From: UBA7332 sp051657165
Lineage (GTDB): Bacteria > Bacteroidota > Bacteroidia > Bacteroidales > UBA7332
Reading direction: 5' to 3'
DNA length: 45,413 bases
Assembly (NCBI GenBank): GCA_051657165.1
Contig: JBOFKD010000188.1
Span: forward strand, 1-45,413
Under the pieces are notes generated by a model. It had not been told where the DNA came from and ran no database searches. It was given only the letters and a program-made list of their open reading frames with translations. Shown here one piece after another: positions 41,471 to 45,413 of the stretch. The translations under genes were made by a program, and so were the position numbers. How positions within the stretch are numbered: the stretch's first letter is position 1; each line of letters starts with the position of its first letter.

Positions 41471-41856
41471 TTAGAGTCTTGAACACTTGTTAAATATCTA
41501 ATATCCAATGTAAATGATTTCATTATCCGGAAGCCTGAATTGAATTTAATTCTTCTCAATAGCATCAGGCATACTATCTCTCGATTTGTTTCACATGAAA
41601 CTTATAGGACTCTCTTGTGTATTAAAATAGTTTTATAAACGATAAAAATAAACATTAGTTGCTTCTGCTTTGTTACATATTGAACTGATATTCTTTTATT
41701 TAGAATAGTGAGATTATTCCGGCTTATCTCTGTAGATAACGAAATCTCATTTTATGGGCTTTGATTAATATCGGACTATTTCAAACTCCTTATTTGTTTT
41801 TCTAAAAGTCGGGATGACTTCAGTATATATTAATCTGATAAATTGATAATTACAGC
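41471..41856. other. Divergent intergenic region between ychF and the GH97 gene
   Basis: No gene is supported. It contains the parS-like palindrome at 41587-41602. A convincing TAnnTTTG box for the GH97 gene was not found; TTTG at 41793-41796 has no -7 partner. The rest is AT-rich without further structure that I can see. Confidence 0.5.
41587..41602. promoter_or_regulatory. Weak parS-like palindrome
   Basis: TGTTTCACATGAAACT agrees with the parS consensus TGTTTCACGTGAAACA at 14 of 16 positions. One of the two changes is central (CACATG instead of CACGTG), so binding would be weaker. It lies 8.7 kb from the better site at 32895-32908. Confidence 0.4.
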
Positions 41857-43938
41857 ATGAAAAAATTAGTAATCTCATCACTCGCAGCTTTTTCCCTGCT
41901 GCTGGGATGTACGCAGAAGCCCGAATCCGGGGCTGGTATCTATTCGCCGGACAAAAAGCTGGCTCTGGATGTATTCCTCGATCAGAAAGAGGGAACTGTC
42001 GGATATATGCTTAAAAAAGGCAATACTGTAATAATAGACTCTTCTTTTCTGGGTTTCGAATTTACCGATACAACTTCACTCGAAAATCATCTGAAATGGG
42101 TGGGATCCGATACATTATCATTCTCCGAAACCTGGCAAATGCCATGGGGAGAACAGCGTAATGTAAACAATACCTACAGACAGCTGACTGTCAATCTTGA
42201 GGAATCGAAGGCTCCGTTCCGTAAGTTTGCTCTTGTATTCAGAGTGTTTAATGATGGATTAGGTTTCCGTTACTCGTTTCCGCTCCAGAATGGTCTGACC
42301 GAGGCTCTTATTAAAGAAGAAAATACTGAATTTAAACTTACCGGAGACTACCAGTGCTGGTGGCAACCCGGCGATTGGGACATTTATGAGCATTTATACA
42401 ATGATACTAAATTCTCGCAAATTGATGCTCTCGCCAAACGCAATCACCCGAATCTGGCACAGACCTATATTCCGTTCAATGCCGTGAATACTCCGATGAC
42501 AATGAAGATGAATGATTCATTGTATATAGCTTTTCATGAGGCCGAGCTGGTTGACTATTCGGATATGACTCTGGGCATTAACAAGACTGAGCTGATGATG
42601 AAGAGTATTCTTGTCGGATCGGAGCGAACTCCTTATAAAGTGAAACGTTCTTTTCCTTTCGATACTCCCTGGCGTGTAATTATGGTTGGAGAAAAGGCAA
42701 CTGATTTGCTGGCATCAAATATGGTTGTAAATCTGAACGAACCGAACAAACTGGGTGATATATCCTGGTTCAAACCAACTAAATATGTCGGAATCTGGTG
42801 GGGTATGCATCTCGGAACCATGTCATGGGATATGGCAAGTGGTAAACATGGGGCTACTACGGCTAATGCAAAGAAATACATCGACTTTGCGGCTGAAAAT
42901 AATATTCATGGGATATTGGTTGAAGGCTGGAATACAGGTTGGGAACACTGGATTGGATTTGAAGACCGGGAAGGTGTGTTTGATTTCGTGACGGCATATC
43001 CCGACTATGATCTTCCGGAAGTGGTCAATTATGGCAAACAAAAAGGAGTGGAGTTAATTATGCATCACGAAACTTCAGCCGCAATTAACACCTACGAGCA
43101 GCAAATGGATACGGCATTTCAACTGATGCAGAAATATGGTATTCATGCTGTTAAAACAGGATATGTAGGTAAGATCATTCCGAAAGGTGAATACCACCAC
43201 GGACAATGGATGGTGAATCATTATTTCAAACCGGTGATAGCCGGAGCGAAATATCAGGTTGCCGTAAATGCACACGAACCTATTAAGGATACCGGGCTGA
43301 GACGTACTTATCCCAATTTCGTTTCGCGTGAAGGTCTTCGCGGACAGGAGTTTAATGCATGGGCTACTGATGGCGGTAATCCTCCGTCTCACTTACCAAC
43401 AATTGCATTTACCCGTATGCTTGCCGGACCGATAGATTATACTCCGGGTATCTTCAGAATAAAACTGGATCCGTATAAACCGGACAATCAGGTAAACACG
43501 ACACTGGCCCAGCAACTGGCCCTGTATGTGGTTATCTATAGTCCGCTTCAGATGGTTGCTGACTTGCCGGAACATTACAAAGGTAATCCTGCATTCCAGT
43601 TTATCCGCGATGTGGCCGTTGACTGGGAACAGTCAGAATACCTCAATGGAGAGCCTGGCCAATTTGTAACGATTGCCCGTCAGGAGAGAGGTTCCGATAA
43701 TTGGTTCCTCGGGGCGATAACCAATGAAACTGAACGAAATATAGATATAGATCTGTCATTCCTTACACCGGGTAAAAAATACAATGCCGTGATTTATGAA
43801 GATGCGCCAAATGCGCATTGGAATGAAAATCCTACAGCCATAGAGATCCGCACGATGCCTGTTGATTCTTCAACAAAATGGCAGCAGCGACTGGCTCCGG
43901 GCGGCGGTTGTGCTGTTTCGATTATGCCGGTTGAATAG
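41857..43938 (+). CDS. GH97 alpha-glucosidase-like lipoprotein (SusB type)
   Basis: A 693-residue glycoside hydrolase of family 97. The signal peptide ends in a lipobox SLLLGC with C18 as the lipidated residue, so it is probably anchored in the outer membrane facing the periplasm. An N-terminal beta-sandwich (about 28-290) precedes the TIM barrel (about 300-585) and a C-terminal beta domain. The catalytic glutamates of the inverting SusB subgroup appear conserved: E405 in MHHETSA and E474 in NAHEPIK; retaining members have an aspartate instead. This points to an alpha-glucosidase acting on starch fragments or similar glucans. No susC/susD-like pair is in the window, so it is not shown to belong to a utilisation locus. 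A long hairpin terminator follows. Confidence 0.93.
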   Translation: MKKLVISSLAAFSLLLGCTQKPESGAGIYSPDKKLALDVFLDQKEGTVGYMLKKGNTVIIDSSFLGFEFTDTTSLENHLKWVGSDTLSFSETWQMPWGEQRNVNNTYRQLTVNLEESKAPFRKFALVFRVFNDGLGFRYSFPLQNGLTEALIKEENTEFKLTGDYQCWWQPGDWDIYEHLYNDTKFSQIDALAKRNHPNLAQTYIPFNAVNTPMTMKMNDSLYIAFHEAELVDYSDMTLGINKTELMMKSILVGSERTPYKVKRSFPFDTPWRVIMVGEKATDLLASNMVVNLNEPNKLGDISWFKPTKYVGIWWGMHLGTMSWDMASGKHGATTANAKKYIDFAAENNIHGILVEGWNTGWEHWIGFEDREGVFDFVTAYPDYDLPEVVNYGKQKGVELIMHHETSAAINTYEQQMDTAFQLMQKYGIHAVKTGYVGKIIPKGEYHHGQWMVNHYFKPVIAGAKYQVAVNAHEPIKDTGLRRTYPNFVSREGLRGQEFNAWATDGGNPPSHLPTIAFTRMLAGPIDYTPGIFRIKLDPYKPDNQVNTTLAQQLALYVVIYSPLQMVADLPEHYKGNPAFQFIRDVAVDWEQSEYLNGEPGQFVTIARQERGSDNWFLGAITNETERNIDIDLSFLTPGKKYNAVIYEDAPNAHWNENPTAIEIRTMPVDSSTKWQQRLAPGGGCAVSIMPVE

Positions 43939-43941
43939 AAT

Positions 43942-43989
43942 ATTACATAAGAGGACTGCCTGATTTTTCAGGTAGCCCTCTTATGTAAT
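43942..43989. terminator. Long hairpin between the GH97 and small membrane protein genes
   Basis: ATTACATAAGAGG (43942-43954) pairs with 43977-43989 over 13 bp, and the stem continues with CT/AG and CCTGA/TCAGG around a short loop of T residues. It lies between the GH97 stop and the stop of the convergent membrane protein and can serve both. Confidence 0.75.
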
Positions 43990-43992
43990 CTA

Positions 43993-44367
43993 TTATTTGG
44001 TTTTACGCGGATAGCTTTTGATAAGTTTATATAAAGCCCCGCAGGTAAGTAAACAAAGGAATAGCGAAAGTATGCTTATGAATAAATAAATTTTAAAATA
44101 AAATACTGTAGCGTAGGCTGTTGCGATTAAAGTTAGAATAACCCAAAGGATATTTGAAACAGGTATTTCCTGTTTTCTTTTATGTGCCACAAAGAGAGTA
44201 ATTATGTATATAATACATGTGATGGCTCCATATATAAAGAATCCCCATAGTTGACTGATTACTCCGATCGCCATAGTTGCAGTTCCTGTGACAACCATAC
44301 TCAAATACTCTGTGATGTAAGGTTTTCGTTTGATGAAACCTAATGCGGATCTAATTAGTTTAATCAT
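43993..44367 (-). CDS. Small four-helix membrane protein of unknown function
   Basis: A 124-residue integral membrane protein that I do not recognise. Four hydrophobic segments can be seen at about 22-42, 43-62, 72-92 and 94-113, with a basic N-terminus (RSALGFIKRKP), a basic loop after segment two (HKRKQE) and a basic C-terminus (KSYPRKTK), which favours both ends in the cytoplasm. No catalytic or transport motif is visible. It has no clear promoter box; its 3' end abuts the hairpin shared with the convergent GH97 gene. Codon use looks like that of its neighbours. It is probably real because the frame is clean and the topology regular. Confidence 0.7.
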   Translation of the reverse strand: MIKLIRSALGFIKRKPYITEYLSMVVTGTATMAIGVISQLWGFFIYGAITCIIYIITLFVAHKRKQEIPVSNILWVILTLIATAYATVFYFKIYLFISILSLFLCLLTCGALYKLIKSYPRKTK

Positions 44368-44483
44368 AACTATTTGATTAATATGGTGATATATTAAAAC
44401 AATGAGATGGATAGGTCATCTTTCTTATTTATGCGTTTGCTGCCATAAATACATCCGTCAGTCTTCATTGTTTCTATGAAATA
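44368..44483. other. Short AT-rich spacer
   Basis: Nothing recognisable between the small membrane protein start and the terminator of the small lipoprotein gene. Confidence 0.4.
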
Positions 44484-44526
44484 TAAAACGGAGTAGCACA
44501 GACTCTTTCTGTGAAACTCCGTTTTA
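44484..44526 (-). terminator. Terminator of the small lipoprotein gene
   Basis: TAAAACGGAGT (44484-44494) pairs with ACTCCGTTTTA (44516-44526), and CACAGA/TCTGTG continue the stem inside (44497-44502 with 44508-44513). It lies 11 bases past the stop codon at 44538. Confidence 0.8.
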
Positions 44527-44537
44527 CTTAATATGTA

Positions 44538-44996
44538 CTAATTATCTGCAGGGATAATATCTATCGAGATTGAGTTAAAAGCTCCTATGTAAGGATGGTT
44601 TACCACCTGATTTGTTTCAATACCCAATACTAAGGTGCCTTTTTCTTTGATATTTTTATCAAAACGTATGCTGACTTCTTTTATACCTTCTCCGATTGCA
44701 AATTCATGCTTCTGGTCGAAGGAATATTCATTCTCAGAAAGTGTAGTCCCGTCAAGCTTGAAAATACGTGTAGCACTTGCAGCCAGATATTTGTATCTGC
44801 TTATATTGATATTTATAAAATCGGCAGTGTCTACCTTTAGTTCGTAAACAGAGCTAACCGCAGTTGTCAGGTCTTCCGGTTCTTTATCGCGGAGGAAATA
44901 GAATGTGTGATTCTCTACTGATTTTGACTCATCCTCTTTTTGGCAGGATGTGAAACTGAACAGTAGTGTTAGCATAAACAGAATAGTGTACTTCAT
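44538..44996 (-). CDS. Small lipoprotein of unknown function
   Basis: A 152-residue lipoprotein that I cannot assign. The signal peptide ends in FTSC with C18 as the lipidated cysteine, followed by the acidic stretch QKEDESKS; such acidic residues after the cysteine can act as a surface-export signal in Bacteroidetes, so a surface location is possible. The mature part is predicted to be beta-rich and reads like a single Ig-like fold of the kind found in putative adhesins or polysaccharide-binding proteins (SVYELKVDTADFININISRY near the start, ending in ISIDIIP). A -7 box at 45052-45059 and a leader hairpin at 45015-45034 precede it. Single gene with its own terminator. Confidence 0.75.
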   Translation of the reverse strand: MKYTILFMLTLLFSFTSCQKEDESKSVENHTFYFLRDKEPEDLTTAVSSVYELKVDTADFININISRYKYLAASATRIFKLDGTTLSENEYSFDQKHEFAIGEGIKEVSIRFDKNIKEKGTLVLGIETNQVVNHPYIGAFNSISIDIIPADN

Positions 44997-45014
44997 TTAT
45001 TTACGATTTAGATA

Positions 45015-45034
45015 AGGGCTTCTGAAGAAGCCTT
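45015..45034 (-). promoter_or_regulatory. Leader hairpin upstream of the small lipoprotein start
   Basis: An 8-bp stem with one G-T pair (45015-45022 with 45027-45034) and a TGAA loop lies 18 bases before the ATG at 44996, between it and the -7 box at 45052-45059. It could affect translation or be chance. Confidence 0.3.
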
Positions 45035-45051
45035 ATTATTGAACATGTTTA

Positions 45052-45059
45052 CAAATATA
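45052..45059 (-). promoter_or_regulatory. Promoter -7 box of the small lipoprotein gene
   Basis: TATATTTG on the minus strand fits TAnnTTTG; the leader would be about 52 bases. Confidence 0.45.
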
Positions 45060-45106
45060 CACATTATTTTGATTTTGCGGCTGTTATGTTGCTTTGTCTT
45101 CACAAA

Positions 45107-45240
45107 CAACCGCCTTCGGGGTTGCTTCTTTAGGTCGATGCTTCACCACGGGTTGCCTCCTTCATCGTTCCGATTCAGGACTCCACCCGCGGTTACAGAC
45201 AAATAATCCCTCTGGGATTAAAACCATAGATAGCAGTACT
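45107..45240. repeat. REP-like palindromic element, copy 1
   Basis: The unit opens with a small hairpin (CAACC 45107-45111 with GGTTG 45120-45124), then a segment from 45147 that recurs at offset 167-168 in copy 2. The shared part contains CACGGGT (45147-45153), TCCTTCATC (45158-45166), the block CCGATTCAGGACTCCACCCG from 45170, TTACA-ACAAATAATC, a perfect hairpin TAATCCC-TCT-GGGATTA (45204-45220) and CCATAGATAGCA. The arms at 45146-45153 and 45185-45192 are complementary with one mismatch. No gene is credible here. Confidence 0.75.
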
Positions 45241-45297
45241 AGTTGCATTATGATTCATGGTCATGCACTGAGTTATCTTCAGTAGATTACTCTTTTT

Positions 45298-45413
45298 ACT
45301 CCGGCGGAGTCACCGCGGGTAGAATCCTTCATCCTTTCCGATTCAGGACTCCACCCGCGGTTACAAACAAATAATCTCTCCGGGATTAAATCCATAGATA
45401 GCAACGCTTGTTG
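45298..45413. repeat. REP-like palindromic element, copy 2 (runs to the window edge)
   Basis: The unit opens with a hairpin ACTCC-GGC-GGAGT (45298-45310). CCGCGGGT (45313-45320) is perfectly complementary to ACCCGCGG (45353-45360). The rest matches copy 1 with few changes and one inserted base; in the TAATC hairpin (45372-45388) the change to TAATCTC-TCC-GGGATTA keeps pairing through a G-T pair. The element may continue beyond 45413. Confidence 0.75.

Noticed and set aside
41377..41565. N-terminal extension of ychF
   Set aside because: It lies before the universally conserved MALQCGIVGLPNVGKST start and contains the promoter box TACCTTTG.
45094..45285. 63-codon plus-strand frame at the right edge
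   Set aside because: It runs through REP-like copy 1 and the matching frame is not kept intact in copy 2; more likely a by-product of the repeat.

Overview
The window is a chromosomal segment of a Bacteroidales bacterium (Bacteroides/Parabacteroides/Dysgonomonas-like; genus not resolved). Grounds: many starts are preceded by the Bacteroidetes sigma-ABfr box TAnnTTTG and almost none by a Shine-Dalgarno sequence; the gene set has Bacteroidetes hallmarks (M6 protease with a type IX-secretion-like C-terminal tail, SusB-like GH97 lipoprotein, fused SpmA-SpmB, Bacteroidetes-type M20 acyl-ornithine deacylase); and the run mnmG-apt-uvrC-dtd-mazG-deoC is one I remember from that order. Most of the window is core genome: 33 protein genes, no tRNA or rRNA, no intact mobile element, no CRISPR.

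Layout. 1-660: gene-free DNA with two arrays of short repeats (TTGCAACC, then AATCAGCAC), each following a copy of the same 13-bp word, then a terminator. 676-9166 (minus): gdhA and metY as single units, then an M16 peptidase-comM-M6 protease operon. 9285-12223 (plus): RNase Z and two family 2 glycosyltransferases, overlapping at the 3' end with a convergent minus operon (SGNH hydrolase-AlkD-like glycosylase-M20 deacylase). 15415-19259: CvfB-like RNA-binding protein and, convergent, mutS, separated by 370 bp full of TACGTA and ATTAATCA motifs. 19434-24902: a hybrid histidine kinase and an NtrC-type sigma-54 regulator, separated by a GT4 gene on the other strand and a 400-bp gap with a structured hairpin. 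24955-28776: polA and a polyprenyl diphosphate synthase, divergent.

28825-34817 (minus) is a housekeeping run: mnmG (tRNA modification), apt (purine salvage), uvrC (excision repair), dtd (D-aminoacyl-tRNA deacylase), a MazG-like pyrophosphatase and deoC. A 14-bp perfect palindrome matching the core of the ParB site parS lies between mnmG and apt, and a weaker match lies upstream of ychF, suggesting the region is not far from the replication origin. 35021-38757 (minus) carries ybeY, fused spmAB, and a nicotinamidase-like hydrolase followed directly by pncB (NAD salvage). asnA (plus) and ychF (minus) converge, then a GH97 alpha-glucosidase-like lipoprotein, a small membrane protein and a small lipoprotein. 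The right edge (45107-45413) holds two copies of a REP-like palindromic element.

The strongest items for a second look are the parS candidates, the two repeat arrays at the left edge, the duplicated SGNH protein with a degenerate N-terminal half, the TACGTA/ATTAATCA cluster, the structured gap after the hybrid kinase, and the REP-like pair at the right edge. No complete new defence or mobile system is visible in the window.
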